DNA of 64,000 nt, from positions 550,138,630 through 550,202,629 of the forward strand of contig CM046882.1 in assembly GCA_025667525.1 (NCBI GenBank), read 5' to 3'. Source of the stretch: Glebionis coronaria (Eukaryota > Streptophyta > Magnoliopsida > Asterales > Asteraceae). A program made the translations under genes and the position numbers. Under the pieces are notes generated by a model that saw only the letters and a list, made by a program, of their open reading frames with translations, was not told the origin of the DNA and did not search any database. Below, in pieces: positions 1-10,286 of the stretch (position 1 is its first letter; every line of letters begins with the position of its first letter).

Positions 1-594
1 GCAATTTAATATCAGTTCGATTATACAAATATGTTGTATCAAATATTACACGTACGAAATTTAGACATGAAGCGTGAATTAAGTAATAATTTTGTAATTA
101 CGATTTTATGTATTATTACACTTTTTTAAATCTAATGTCTATATGTTTGATATTTTTTTTTTTTGCTCCGTGTAAATTAATATAAACTCACATCATTCTT
201 GCGGTTCGAACTTCATAATATTTTTGCTTTCAATATTTTTATTTCGAATAGTGATATCAATTCTTACGGTTCGACTTCTCGATCATTTTACGGATAAATT
301 CCACGCAAAAATTATAATTTAACAGTTTTAATAAAACCATACCAAATTAATGAATCAATTTTATAATATTTATAAATTAATTATGATTAGAGGAATAAAA
401 TATGACCTTATTTTACATAGGTTTACATAATGATCACATGTGTTAAATTTTGCGTTTATTAACCGATTTGTGCTGCGGATAATGTGTTAATGAGCTTATT
501 TGATAGATTTTGTGTTGTAAATAAGTGAAAACGTATTGTAGTCAAGTGTTAACCGATTTGTGCTGCGGATAACGGTTCCATTCACATGTAGTCA
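1..594. other. AT-rich host flank, no gene seen
   Basis: I see no credible gene or RNA in this stretch. It contains a direct repeat: a motif of about 25 bases starting TTAACCGATTTGTGC occurs near 458 and again near 549, and GTAGTCAAGTG occurs near 538 and 587, so a segment of about 90 bp seems to have been partly duplicated. The left arm of the large inverted duplication begins at about its right edge. Confidence 0.5.
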
Positions 595-862
595 AGTGAA
601 GATGTATCTATGAAACTAGAAGTTTAGTTTAAGAGATTGTTGTTATATACGTTCTTATTTGTATATGCTACTGTTTTGGTGGATAATATAGAGCGTGTTT
701 GAGGTTTATGTTAAAGTTAGGATACATTATGAATAATCAATTGCTGTAATTTTTTGACATTAATTTTGACGATACTACTTTCTAATTATACACCTCGAAT
801 CATATTTACCATAAAATGCACAATGATGCTAAAAGTCAGATATTCTGAGCTCAAATCTCTAA

Positions 863-1144
863 TGCCCCGTTTGGTTCGTTCTAATTGGATATAATTTAAT
901 GTAATTTTAATTCAATTACATTAAATAATCTGTTTGGTTCAGAGAATAAGGGGAATGTAATTCACTTTACATTACATATGGTGTTTGGTATATTACGTAA
1001 TTGTAATTGGGACATTACAATTACATCAAATGACGTATTTCAGATTACATAAGAACTTGGATGGAATGTTTTGAATTACCTCGTTATTCGTAAATTTATA
1101 CTTTAAACCACTATTATTATTATTATTAATTATTAATAATCAAC

Positions 1145-1180
<36 letters not shown>

Positions 1181-1950
1181 GTTATACTAAAATAATATAA
1201 TAATATAATATTTATTTTTATTATTATATTACTATTATTTATTATTATTATTATATTATTATTTATAAATTTATAATTTTTTAGTTTATATTTTTAAAAA
1301 AAATTTGAATTTATTTTTATATAATATTTATTTATTGTTATTTTATTTAATTTATTTTTTATTTTATATTATTTTTTTTTTATATAATATTAGAATTTTA
1401 TATTTTAATTAAATATTTTTATTTTTTAATTATTGTTATTATTATTTATTTTAATATTTTATTAATATAAGTAATTTTTATTATTATACTTTTGAAATAT
1501 TAAAATAATATAAATTATTATTATTTTATTTTAATAAAAAATATTATTTTTTATTAAATTAATATTATTTACTTAAATAATGAGTTTTATTAAAATGATA
1601 ATTTTTATTAAAATAATAATTTTATAAAAATAATAATTTTTATCAAAATAATATTTTTTATTAAAATAACAAGTTTATTTTATTTTAAATTATTTATGTT
1701 TTTATTATTTTATTTTTATTATTTTATTTTATTTTAACTATTATTTTTTATTATTTTTTATGTTTTATATAAAAAATTGAATTACATTACGTTCAAACTC
1801 AACCACACACATCTTAGATTTTATCCATTACAATTCCACAACATTACAGTTCCAACATATTCCCATTCTTTCAATTACAATTATATCAAATTACAATTCC
1901 TTCTAAAAATTACAATTTCCTTAAAAACATTCTGCGAACCAAACGGGGCC
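863..1950. mobile_element. Tourist-like (PIF/Harbinger) MITE, 1.09 kb
   Basis: The element has terminal inverted repeats: TGCCCCGTTTGGTTCG at the left end, and CGAACCAAACGGGGCC at 1935-1950 on the right. It is flanked by TAA on both sides (860-862 and 1951-1953), the target duplication typical of PIF/Harbinger Tourist MITEs. Subterminal sequence is also partly inverted (AATTACATTA-type motifs at both ends). There is no transposase; the core is extremely AT-rich and low-complexity. The element lies in the left arm of the inverted duplication and is absent from the corresponding place in the right arm, so it inserted after the duplication. Confidence 0.88.
1111..1180. repeat. (TTA)n microsatellite inside the MITE
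   Basis: Uninterrupted TTA/ATT trinucleotide runs occupy 1111-1130 and 1146-1180. The following 600 bases are almost pure A and T. This is simple-sequence expansion within the MITE core, with no coding potential. Confidence 0.9.
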
Positions 1951-2205
1951 TAAATCTTTTGTAGCTTAAATCTGTAAATTTTATGTAGACTTAATGTTGA
2001 TATTATGTTAGCTTTATTCACAATTGGTTACTTGCTTTTTAGCTAGAGAAGTTGTACAATTGAGCTAAGAATAAAGCTATATTATGCATTTTATGATAAA
2101 TCTAGTTCGACATGTATCTTTTAGGAAATAATATGGTTTTACAGTTATATGAAATTTAATAATCACTCTATTACTTTATTAGTGATTTACAATGTTGATT
2201 TACAG

Positions 2206-2516
2206 AGATGGAAAATGAAAGAACGGATCAAGAACTTTCTGTTATTGGGATGGGAGGGTTCTATTAGTCTCTGCTTAGATGTGTTGGAGCAGGAGCCATT
2301 GGAGCAGCCACAAAATTCATGCTCATTTCCTATTTAGGACTAATCAAGATGATTTGAAGCTCTCTCTTACTCAACAGAATCTCATATCGGTCTTGACTTA
2401 CAAGATGATTTGAAGCTCTCTCTTACTCAACAGAATCTCATATCGGTCTTGACTTACGTAGCAATGTTTCTTGGAGCATTAGTTAGGGGTTATGTTACGG
2501 ATAAATCGGGTACAAA
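2206..2516 (+). pseudogene. MFS sugar-transporter exon fragment (left arm)
   Basis: After a splice-acceptor-like TTTACAG at 2199-2205, an exon-like segment opens with ATG at 2208 (MENERTDQELSVIGMGG), then runs into stops and frame changes. In the frame entering 2339 it reads TNQDDLKLSLTQQN. After a 56-bp repeat it continues SVLTYVAMFLGALVRGYVTDKSGT, ending at the donor-like AA|GTAAGTTC at 2516/2517. G-x3-D-K-x-G-[RK] is the cytoplasmic loop motif between helices 2 and 3 of major-facilitator transporters. The DDLxLS...GA...G order resembles the N-terminal region of ERD6-like monosaccharide transporters. The right arm has DKWGRK at the same place, closer to the canonical motif. It is broken by stops and a tandem duplication, so not functional as protein. 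The superfamily call is fairly secure; the ERD6-like subfamily is inference. Confidence 0.65.
2345..2456 (+). repeat. Perfect 56-bp tandem duplication in the exon
   Basis: Unit 1 (2345-2400) and unit 2 (2401-2456) are identical. Both begin CAAGATGATTTGAAGCTCTC. The duplication lies in the transporter exon fragment, and because 56 is not a multiple of three it shifts the frame. The right arm of the inverted duplication has a single copy, so the duplication is secondary and recent. Confidence 0.97.
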
Positions 2517-2603
2517 GTAAGTTCTTAACTATATCGTCGTATAAATTCAATTACAAACTAAGTTTTCTAAAATAATTATACGACTATATAGTTAAGGACT
2601 TAC

Positions 2604-2853
2604 TTTCTTCCCCATTTATCCGCATCATAACTAAAACTAATGCTCCAAGAATATTTCTACGAAGTCAAGACCGGTATGAGATTTTGTTGAGTAAGAGAGA
2701 GCTTCAAATCATCTTGAGTGGCTAGTCCTACATAGGACATACGCACGAGTTTCGTGGTTGATCCAATAGCTCATGCTCACATCTAAGCAGACTATATTGG
2801 AAGCTTCCCATCCCAATAACAGAAAGTCGTTGATCCGATCTTTCATTTTTCAT
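2604..2853 (-). pseudogene. MFS sugar-transporter exon fragment (right arm, inverted copy)
   Basis: This is the minus-strand counterpart of the 2206-2516 exon. Read on the minus strand it begins just after an acceptor-like TATTTGCAG (ending at 2854) with ATGAAAAATGAAAGATCGG, and ends at a donor-like AA|GTAAGTCC at 2604/2603. Just before the donor it encodes DADKWGR followed by a split codon, the D-x2-G-R-[KR] end of the MFS loop motif. It has one copy of the block that is duplicated in the left arm, and it also carries frame disruptions. Both arms keep the two splice signals at the same positions, so the duplicated source was genomic DNA with introns, not a retrocopy. Confidence 0.65.
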
Positions 2854-3390
2854 CTGCAAATAAACATTGTAAATTAATGATAAAGTTATATAAGTGATTA
2901 TTAAATTCCATATAACTTTAAAAACTATACTATTTGCGGTCGAACCAGACTTATCATAAGATGCATAATATTACTTTATTCTTAGCTCAGTTATACACCT
3001 TCCGTAACTAAAAATAAGTAACCAATTGTGAACATAGCTAACATAATATTAGCATAAAAATTACTCATTTGAGCTACGGTAGATTTGACCTAATAATAAC
3101 TTTATTTTAGCATCATTATGCATTTTATGATAAATCTTGTTCGATGTGTATAATTAGAAAGTAGTATCGTGTTACACTTAATATCAAACAATTACAACAA
3201 CTATCCATAATGTATCTTAACTTTAATGTAAACCTAAAACGCGCTCTATTATCCACCAAACAACATCATGTACACCTACGCGTAATAACACAACGATCTA
3301 TCACTCGAGGCTTAAAACAACAACTTACGTTCGTACTTAAACTTAGTTTTAAACATTGCGTGTACTACTTCACTTGTTATACCAAAGTTC

Positions 3391-3856
3391 ACAGGTAATT
3401 AGAGAAGACCATAGCAACTTAAAAATATAGGTATTTGGTTTATGCAAAAAATTAGCATAACGCTCCAAGCTGAATGCTGCAAATTATGAACATTATGTTT
3501 TGAGTTCATTGATATTACCAGATACTTTGGAAAGCGAACGATGGTCTTAATCTTGAATTTGCTGTGAGGAACGTTCAGGATTCCATTCCTCCCCAGGGAG
3601 AAGACGTGGGTCGGTTTCGTATGGTTTAGTTCTCTTCCTCTGGATAGGCTTTTCATCTATGGCTTCTCATGTTGCTTAAACTTGAAAAACCTAAGGAAAT
3701 AGGTCGACGGCGACTCTATCGACTTAAACATGCTTCGTTGCCCATTGTGCAAGTTTATTCGGGATTTACACGAACATTTGTTCTTTTAGGAATGTATGGA
3801 TGTTAGTTTTACATAAGGATCGTCTTCTAATGCTCTCACAACATTGATGTAGATTA
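3391..3856. other. Unassigned host flank
   Basis: This sequence lies between the inverted duplication and the nested retrotransposon block. Short open stretches exist on both strands but none shows a recognisable domain, and I do not call a gene here. Confidence 0.5.
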
Positions 3857-3861
3857 ATTCA

Positions 3862-4026
3862 TGATGGTTTATGAAGTCCATAACAATTACATAATTATAA
3901 GCAAAGATCAAAGCATTTATAGCGGAAGCGATTTAACAAGATCATAATAATAACACATTCATATTTAATCGAATTAGAGTTACATACCTTTAAGCTAGTG
4001 CGATTCCACAAGATAAGAACAAATCA
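3862..4026 (-). mobile_element. Outer copia 3' LTR, truncated
   Basis: The first 165 bp match 55985-56150 closely, including TAGCGGAAGCGATTTAACAA and the CACAAGATAAGAACAAATCA segment. The match stops exactly where a gypsy LTR begins (TGTAATACCCC at 4027). The remainder of this LTR is not found in the window. Confidence 0.8.
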
Positions 4027-6705
4027 TGTAATACCCCACTTTGATAAGTGGACCGTTACATGATAATTATGGCGTGTCATTAAAGCATGCAAGGTAATAT
4101 CCTAAAACATAAATGACCATAAAAGGGAAAACCAGAATCATACATCGGTTCCCATACATAAGCCCAAAACATGAATAAAGTAAATGACATAGGGAGGACA
4201 AAACAAGTGTCCAAGCAATCATAAGTATATGAGGTAAAGGAGAAGAAGTCTAAGGCAGCTTCCATCCTATGAACGTCATCAAAATGCTCCAGGCTGCCCT
4301 TGGGTACCTGCTGTTTGGGCCATGGAAAGGAAAATATACGACTGAGCAATACGCCCAGTGAGCGGGAAAATGATATGAACGGCATAACCATAAGTATAGT
4401 ATGAATGATAGTGCAACGGAATAATGTAAGTCCTTGGAAACCCGGTGTACGATCATAAACTGGGTTATATTCTGAAAAAAAGACTTATGTTTATTTTTAT
4501 ACTGAAAACTGTATTTTAAATATGTCCGGAGCCCATATAGGTCATGAAGTATCAACATGCATGAATACTTAGAGGGGTGACTTCATCATGCAATTAGAGG
4601 GGTTGCCTCTAGTTATAGTAGTCTGGGTTGGATGGATCAACTCCATGTAACAGATGGAAGGCACACACCGAAGTTACCATGTAATCTTGCTAAACTTGTC
4701 CTAGGATGCACCCATTCGCCCCACATGATAATAATAAAATAGGCTAAATAATTGTAAAGGGACATTGCGAGCAATCACTCTCACCGCAAAAGAGTCATAC
4801 TACCGGTGCCTCCAGTGTTATGGTTATCGTACCTCCATAACTAGGTGGGACTAGCATGCATGTATATAGCTCAGGAAAAATCTAATATAAAACATAACAT
4901 TTACTAATAGTGTTTAAGACACGTAACTACTGGAGAAAATAGATGGTTGCAAACGGAGAATCCTAATATAGGAAGAACGTGTCCTTACTGAAGGACGGAA
5001 TATATGTACCTTATGTCCAGTAAATGAAGACGGAAACGAATGCGGAAGATCACCCTGATTTCACGATAGCTACCTAAATAAAGGGACATGAAAAAGTTGT
5101 CTGTTTTACTCATACATACTGGTTATTAGTTTAGTTGATGTGTTCTTAACTTGTTTTACTTGTTCTTGTCTTGTTTTCAGTGTTCTTAACTTATGTCACT
5201 GTTTCATGTTAAATAGGTGTTTTCCTAACATTTCATGTGTTCTGACTAGTGTATTTCATGTTTTTATGTGTTACTATACTCGTTATATCATAATGAGTAA
5301 CTTTCTAAAAATAACAGGTTTCTAGAAATAGAAAGGTTTCCAAAAATAGTAAGTTTCCAAAAATAGAAAGTTTCCATATTTAGGAATAAGCTTGATTAAT
5401 AAATGTATAAAATATAAGCTATAGTTTTAATAAGCATAAAATATAAGTCATGATTATATAGTAAAGTTTATTAAATAAATACTTTAGGTTAAAACAATAA
5501 TTATTAGTTAATAATATAATGCATGGTTTTATTAAGGATTATTAATTAATAATAAGACATGGTTTTATTTAATAAAACTATACTTTAGCTTGCAATAATT
5601 TAATTATGTCTTAAATAAATACTTAGGCTAGTTCATGTATTATTAGACTTAATAATTTATAACCTAAGTTTTTCAATGATTAATTAATTGGTTATTACAT
5701 ATACTTAATTAATTAATTTAACTAATTAAATATTAAACCAAAAGTCCAACAAAGCATCAAGCCAAACCACCACATCCCGCCACAGCTGGCGGCAGTGGTT
5801 CCTGTCGTCGGCCCAACAGTAGCCACCGACCCCCAACCGGCGTCACTGTTGGCCAAGAGTTCCCACCGGCTAGCCGGTGTTCCCCCTGCCATTTACAAAA
5901 TACCCACCGAGAGCCCCATGGCTCTCGGGTTCCCACTGATTGCCCAAAGTTCCCACTGTTGGGGCTTTGTGGATTACGGCTGGCCAAGGAAAACACCATC
6001 CAACCCTTATGGGTTGCAGCTGGTGGAACAGTAAGACCACCGAGAGTCTGATGACTCTCAGTTCGTGCGCAGCCGAGGCCAAAACCAAACCAAGCCCGAA
6101 ACCCTTCCATGTTTATCATTGTAACATCATGTGTTCATAAAATAAATCAAATAAATCATAATTAAAGAATGAATTGAAAAGATTAAGGTTTAGTTAATTA
6201 CCAATGCGTGGTGCTTAAATGATTTAGAACACAAACATAATCCCGTAACCAAATCAACAACCAAACAATTTCTTTTTCCCTTTTCTCTTGGTGTAGCCAG
6301 CGGCAAGGAGGAACAAAGGAGCTAGGGTTTTTAGTTTTTCTTGAAAAATGTGTTAAATGAATTTTCTGTTTAGTTTATCTCCTGACATGTAAAATTGTAA
6401 ATGGGCCGGGCCAAAGGCCCTCTCCTTTCTTTCTTAGCCACGGCCTACAACACACACACATAAGGTTTCACTTTCATTTCGTGTGTTAATATTTATCGTA
6501 CGTGTTCGTGTTTTAAATGTCGTGTTTTATTTCTTGGATTGTCTATAAGTATAATACGTAAATACTTATTGTGTATTAATAATATACATAATACTTGTAT
6601 TAAATGTTCGTGACACGTGTCGTAGATTAATTAATTATAAATTTATAAATTTACACGTATTTTCATGCATTTAATGATCTTAGGTATTTTTAAAGCAGGT
6701 TTACA
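4027..6705 (-). mobile_element. Ty3/gypsy LTR (3' LTR, minus orientation), 2.68 kb
   Basis: The segment starts TGTAATACCCC and ends GGTTTACA. On the minus strand this reads TGTAAACC...GGGGTATTACA, the TGT...ACA ends of many plant chromovirus LTRs. Immediately to its right, 6706-6720 is a polypurine tract on the minus strand (AGAGGGGAAGAGT), and beyond that lies a chromodomain-like pol end, so this is the 3' LTR. It inserted into the outer copia LTR. It contains a GC-rich patch near 5750-6070 with overlapping meaningless ORFs, and short tandem motifs at 5318-5380. The matching 5' LTR is not in the window. Confidence 0.7.
5318..5380. repeat. Short tandem repeat, about 18-bp unit
   Basis: About three and a half degenerate copies of a unit like TTTCCAAAAATAGAAAG follow one another inside the gypsy LTR. 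Confidence 0.6.
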
Positions 6706-6720
6706 ACTCTTCCCCTCTAA
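6706..6720 (-). other. Polypurine tract of the 4027-6705 gypsy element
   Basis: On the minus strand a purine run, AGAGGGGAAGAG, directly precedes the LTR start TGTAAACC. This is the expected primer site for plus-strand synthesis. Confidence 0.65.
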
Positions 6721-6823
6721 AATAATAATCCGTCCTCGAATTAGAGATACGATAAGCTGAAAAGGACGTGGAAGCGACGTGGCTGAAGAGAATCTGGAAC
6801 GCGACCTGGCTGAAACGAACATA

Positions 6824-6950
6824 TTATGATATGAAAGGATAAAGAGGATAAGAAGTCCAGATGGACTCCTTCATTTCCAGAGTGTCTTCCCGCTCGGAAT
6901 GGTTCCTCCAATGATCTTGATGAAAGGAATAATCGTAGTCTTTATGACCT
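6824..6950 (-). pseudogene. Gypsy pol C-terminus (chromodomain-like) remnant
   Basis: The minus-strand frame contains DHWRNHSEREDTLEMKESIW followed by TSYPL. This resembles the end of chromovirus integrases, where a chromodomain reading like W-x-NHSEREATWE-x-E-x-x-M-x-x-x-YPxLF closes pol. It lies about 100 bp from the PPT, the usual spacing for the end of pol. Upstream sequence on the same strand is degenerate and not readable as integrase. It is a decayed fragment with no complete domain. Confidence 0.55.
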
Positions 6951-7124
6951 TGTCCTGTCGATACAGAAAGTTTCTGGTTCATCAACGTAAGATAGATCCT
7001 CATGAATCTGATCGAGTGGATAAGGAATAACGCAGGATACATGAAACGATACGATACAAAGTGTCCTGAATTACTAATATTAGTAACCTCAGAGTAATGA
7101 ATGCGCAAGGCGTATAGGAACGTA

Positions 7125-7610
7125 GTACGTTAACAATTGCGAACGTGATACGTAAACAATTGTGAACGTGATACGTGGAGATATGGTGAATGAAATATGT
7201 GGAACACATGGTGAACGCGATACGTGCAACATATCGTGAACGTGATATGAAAACATAGGTGAACATGATATGTGAAACATATCGTGGATGTGCGATAATG
7301 GAGGAGGTAACGCCAAACGATACAAGATGAGTCGTGAAATGTGACGTGAAACGTCTGTCGAAAAATGGAAAATTATGTTAAACCTGAGTCTGATCTCCCA
7401 AGCTTTCTGCAAAACTTTCCAGAACAAAAATGTGAAACGTAAATCGTAGGATGGAATACGATCATGAATGTGAACAATGTCACGAACGTGCGTGAAATTG
7501 GACCAATACGTGAACGCGTACAAAGCCGTGAACGCTATCGTGAGCCGTAATTGTGAGAGTTAATGTAAATGTGAATGTGAACGTTAACGTGAACGTGGGC
7601 GAAATTTCTA
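7125..7610. repeat. Degenerate GTGAAC/GTGATACGT minisatellite
   Basis: Motifs of the type GTGAACGTGATACGT recur many times between 7140 and 7290, and GTGAAC/GTGAATGTGAAC clusters recur at 7465-7600. Units are 6-bp-based and drift in sequence. The long minus-strand ORFs here are by-products of the repeat and show no domain. The stretch sits in what remains of the gypsy internal region. Confidence 0.7.
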
Positions 7611-7718
7611 GTTGATATGATCGTAGACGGAATAGCGTAAAATCGTACGATTTCTTGCTGAACACCCTACAGACTTGCTAACTACGTAATTCTTTCAGAT
7701 GAAAGAAAACATGTAGGC

Positions 7719-8526
7719 TGAAGGTTTATGTAGTTCATAATAATTACACAAAACCCTAAACGAGATCAAAGCACAAATAACGGCAGCGATTTAACAAGAT
7801 CATAATAATAACACAATTATAGTTAATGTAATTAGGGTTACATACCTTTACGCTAAAGCAAATCCATAAGACAAAGAACGAATCACCAATTCGGGTTTAT
7901 ACCGCATATCACCAAAATATAGTCTAAAGTAAGACTATATTACGATCTTGTACACACGTAATACAACGAGCTAACCGTGATTCTAGCACGTGTAAACCGA
8001 GCTATAACGATAGTATAAAATCTACCCAACAACCCTAGAGAGGGGCTAGGACTAGATTTAAACTAAAACCAAGCACCAAGAAAAACCACACCAAACCCCT
8101 TTGTGGGTTGATGTTGTGATCGGCAAGAGAAGAGAAAGAGGAGAGATTGAAGTGTGTGGAATTATGAGGGGGTGAGGGGATGTATTTATACGCCTAGAAA
8201 TCTTGTAGCCAAACATATAAAAGGAAAGATTTCTCCTTCCCCTTGTGTGCCCTAACCGACCGTCGAACACCCTTTCGGTGTTCCGGAACCTTCCGTCCTT
8301 CTTTCTTTTTAATACTCTTTCTATATATTATTTAAAACTAGTTAATAGTTAACTCTTAATTAATTAACGATCGCTAAAATTATATAGTTATATAGCTCGA
8401 TTTAATTTAATAAATATAATAAATATATTTATTAAATAAATTAACTCTTTACGTATTGAGTACAATCTCGTAATCTCGAGTTCGATCCTATTACACGACT
8501 ATTAAATATAAGTCCATAAACTTTCA
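7719..8526 (-). mobile_element. Copia 3' LTR, 808 bp
   Basis: It begins TGAAGGTTTATGTAG and ends CATAAACTTTCA in plus coordinates, so it has TG...CA ends. It aligns with 18275-18890. A TATA-like GTATAAATAC on the minus strand lies near 8180-8195. Confidence 0.88.
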
Positions 8527-8540
8527 GCTCCCACTTGGAC
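8527..8540 (-). other. Copia polypurine tract
   Basis: On the minus strand GTCCAAGTGGGAGC immediately precedes the LTR start TGAAAG. AAGTGGGAG is a typical plant copia PPT. Confidence 0.8.
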
Positions 8541-9317
8541 ATATTTCGAATATCGTGATTACATTGACTAGCGTCTAGTTACACTTAGCAATGTCTTTAG
8601 TACAAATCGAGTAAGGTCTCCTGGATAAAACCTTTTAATGATTCATCATTATTATTATCCTTTTATTTCTAATACAACGGTTATAAGGATATGGATCTCA
8701 GTCATTACTTTCATTAACCATTCTATTTCTCGTTCATAGATTCAGCAAGATTACCAAAACAAATTTGGGTGTGGCCACACAAACATCTTACTAATCCTAC
8801 GAGGGGCCCATCTGTATTAAACTCCAAAACAAAATTGAAGGAAATAAATCCCATATTGACTACGAGCAAAACTTATGAATTTTGCCACGCTTCCGAAAAT
8901 AATCCTTATTGCTACCAGTTACGTTTAGCGTTAGATTATTCCACAGAGATGCACTAGATTCATAACCGTTTCCGGATATCTCATGTCTAAGAATAACTAT
9001 TTATGATTTATTGATGACAAAGATCCACAAAGTAAAATCATATAGTTAGGATAAGTCTAATATTAGATTCATCGAATATCATCCAAAATCGATCAATATA
9101 CTTTCAAGTATACTCTATCGCTATTTTGATTTGTCTTAATTTAATAATATTCCCGTATTATTAATCGACAACGTACATTTAGCATAACAATTTATTCATG
9201 GATTAAAACATGTAAAACATGATACATAATTAAATAATAAGAATAAACGAAACCTAATCATTATTTTATTAAATAATAATGTCATAACATCCTTTTATCC
9301 AAATAATAATCACAGAT
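8541..9317 (-). other. Copia 3' non-coding region
   Basis: This sequence lies between the end of RNase H and the PPT. It is AT-rich, and I see no reading frame of interest. Confidence 0.6.
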
Positions 9318-9563
9318 TTATTGTATGAGATCGCTAGATAGTTGCAGCCCAATCGTCATGGCATGCTTAACTACCTTTGGTTTAGGCAAAGCCTTAGTTA
9401 AAGGATCAGCTACGTTATCATTTGTGTGAACTTTTATTAATTTGATTTCACGATATTCAACATGTTCTCGGACGTAGTGATATCTACATTTAAAGTGTCT
9501 GGCGCCCTTCATGATTCTAACATCATTAGCGAATATGATTGCGGCAGAATTGTCCCAATACAT
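9318..9563 (-). pseudogene. Copia RNase H, C-terminal part
   Basis: The frame begins MYWDNSAAIIFANDVRIMKG and contains RHFKCRYHYVREHV, KVHTNDNVADPLTKALP and KVVKHAMTIGL. These are the familiar C-terminal half of copia RNase H, with the NVADPLTK signature. The upstream half (about 9564-9725) survives only as scattered frames such as VVVKHFLQYLRNMK interrupted by stops, so part of the domain is deleted or scrambled. Polyprotein fragment, inactive. Confidence 0.85.
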
Positions 9564-9725
9564 ATCTATTAGGTTCTTTTATTGCAAGCATCATCCCAAG
9601 ATCTCCAATAAAATTCATAATCCAAACCACATTAAGTTATGTATATGGTTACCTATGAATACCAAAACATTTCTTTTCATATTCCTCAAATACTGTAGAA
9701 AATGTTTAACAACAACCCAGTGGAG

Positions 9726-10139
9726 CTACCCTGGATTCTGTTGGTATATACTGACCAAGTTCTGAGCAAACGCTACATCAAGCCTTGTGCATCTTACATC
9801 ATACATTATAGATCCTACAGCCGAAGCATAAGGCACCTTCTGCATGTATGCCTCCTCTTCAGGAGTTGATGCATCCATCTCATGACTCAGATTATGCTTA
9901 ACTTCCATAGGTTGAAAACCTTTCTTGGAATTATGCGTATTATACTTCTTCAATATCTTATCTTTATAAGCATCTTGACTTAGATCAATTAACCATCTTT
10001 TCCTATCCTGATATATCTTAATTCCCAGAATGTATGCAGCTTCTCCTAAATCCTTCATAGAAAAACATTTACCAAGATAATCCTTAACAACTTTAAGTCT
10101 TGGAATGTTACTTCCCATGCTTAATATGTCATCAACATA
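9726..10139 (-). pseudogene. Copia reverse transcriptase, C-terminal half
   Basis: On the minus strand the RT active-site box LYVDDIL lies at about 10142-10122, just upstream of the ATG of this open stretch. It is followed by KVVKDYLGKCFSMKDLGEA and YILGIKIYQDRKRWLIDLSQ, then PYASAVGSIMYDVRCTR, all conserved copia RT/connection motifs. The catalytic YVDD is intact. The frame is separated from the N-terminal RT half (ending 10287) by frame disruptions, so no continuous polymerase can be made from this copy. Confidence 0.88.
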
Positions 10140-10286
10140 TAGGACTAGAAATACTACATCACTCCCACTAGCTTTGCGATATACACATGGCTCATCACGA
10201 TTTTGAATAAATGCAAACTTTTTGATTTCTTCATCAAATCGCTTATTCCATTGACGTGATGCTTGTTTTAAACCATAAATGGATCT

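Larger units (their letters stand above)
595..3390. repeat. Large imperfect inverted duplication (foldback) of a transporter gene fragment
   Basis: The sequence from about 595 to 2540 is matched in reverse complement by about 2575-3390. Landmarks pair in mirrored order. GGTGGATAATA near 680 pairs with TATTATCCACC near 3248. ACTACTTTCTAATTATACAC near 774 pairs with its complement near 3147-3166. CTGTTATTGGGATGGGA near 2240 pairs with its complement near 2810. The GATGATTTGAAGCTCTCTC segment pairs with 2700-2718. The loop, about 2540-2575, is short. Without the MITE in the left arm each arm is about 0.8 kb, and they look roughly 80% identical by eye. Any read-through transcript would form a long hairpin. 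The arms include introns and exon of an MFS gene, so this is a gene duplication and not a simple transposon. Confidence 0.85.

Noticed and set aside
3399..3656. 85-codon minus-strand ORF near the left edge of the nest
   Set aside because: No recognisable motif; the opposite strand is equally open in places, so no gene is supported.
4080..4558. Two overlapping minus-strand ORFs of about 100 codons
   Set aside because: They lie within the 4027-6705 LTR and have no domain.
5757..6140. Overlapping ORFs on both strands in a GC-rich patch
   Set aside because: Four ORFs in different frames overlap; none has a domain. The patch sits inside a gypsy LTR and its openness reflects GC content.
7000..7665. 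Minus-strand ORFs rich in Phe/Thr/His/Arg
   Set aside because: They are translations of the GTGAAC minisatellite and show no family resemblance.
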